Below, one piece after another: positions 13,636 through 13,666 of a DNA stretch of 13,666 nucleotides (its first letter is position 1; each line of letters starts with the position of its first letter). The translations under genes were made by a program, and so were the position numbers. Below the pieces are notes generated by a model. The model saw nothing but the letters and a program-made list of their open reading frames with translations. It was not told the origin of the DNA and ran no database searches. The stretch lies in the NCBI GenBank assembly GCA_964350895.1, contig CAYGMG010000108.1, positions 1 through 13,666 of the forward strand, written 5' to 3'. The stretch comes from Pseudomarimonas sp964350895. Lineage in GTDB: Bacteria; Pseudomonadota; Gammaproteobacteria; Xanthomonadales; Xanthomonadaceae.

Positions 13636-13666
13636 ATGAACTTTCTGCGCGCGCAGCGGTCACACT
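13636..13666 (+). CDS. Possible start of the next gene, cut by the window edge
   Basis: An ATG two bases after the HAD stop codon opens a frame reading MNFLRAQRSH that runs out of the window without a stop. There is no visible ribosome binding site, and ten codons are too few for identification. It may be real only if the frame continues beyond the edge. Confidence 0.25.
   Translation, partial: MNFLRAQRSH

Noticed and set aside
13644..13655. 12-bp palindrome CTGCGCGCGCAG near the right edge
   Set aside because: Too short, made mostly of CG steps, and without a T-run before the window ends; chance is likely.

Overview
This is a GC-rich (roughly two-thirds G+C), gene-dense chromosomal window. 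The gene content and protein styles point to a gammaproteobacterium, most likely of the Lysobacterales (Xanthomonadales) or a close relative. The evidence is an AFG1-type ATPase of the ZapE family, a membrane-anchored c5-like cytochrome, an ExeM/NucH-type nuclease, a two-domain M16 zinc peptidase and a DUF5916 protein. The taxonomic placement is an inference. I see no tRNA, rRNA, CRISPR array, prophage or complete insertion sequence.

Layout. Bases 3-467 are the 3' end of a sensor histidine kinase (ATPase domain only in view). Bases 468-734 hold no gene but contain a large imperfect palindrome (about 474-659), which looks like a non-coding mobile or structural repeat. It has 15-18 bp inverted ends and a central hairpin capped by a C(UACG)G tetraloop. 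A promoter sits on its right shoulder. Next come a membrane-anchored cytochrome c (735-1250), a strong intrinsic terminator (1274-1299), and a secreted or lipid-anchored endonuclease (to 3121) whose possible ATG start overlaps the cytochrome stop codon upstream of that terminator. After a hairpin-rich spacer (3122-3239) there is a two-gene overlapping unit, an alpha/beta hydrolase and zapE (3240-5029). These are followed by an exported M16 peptidase (5083-7803) and an unrecognised six-TM protein (7826-8542).

The next two genes are on the minus strand and form an operon transcribed from a promoter near 10545-10574: an unrecognised five-TM protein (9446-10519), then an EamA/DMT-type permease (8563-9438). 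They converge on the six-TM gene. Divergently on the plus strand lie a DUF5916 protein with an N-terminal CBM9-like domain (10662-12890) and, 17 bases further on, a HAD-family phosphatase (12908-13633). A few codons of a possible next gene reach the window edge.

How they work together: most genes are housekeeping or envelope functions without one shared pathway. Envelope and export is the main theme (cytochrome, nuclease, peptidase, two permease-like proteins, DUF5916). The least explained items are the palindromic element at 474-659, the terminator-versus-start conflict at 1247-1300, and the two membrane proteins of unknown family. I found no convincing novel multi-gene system.
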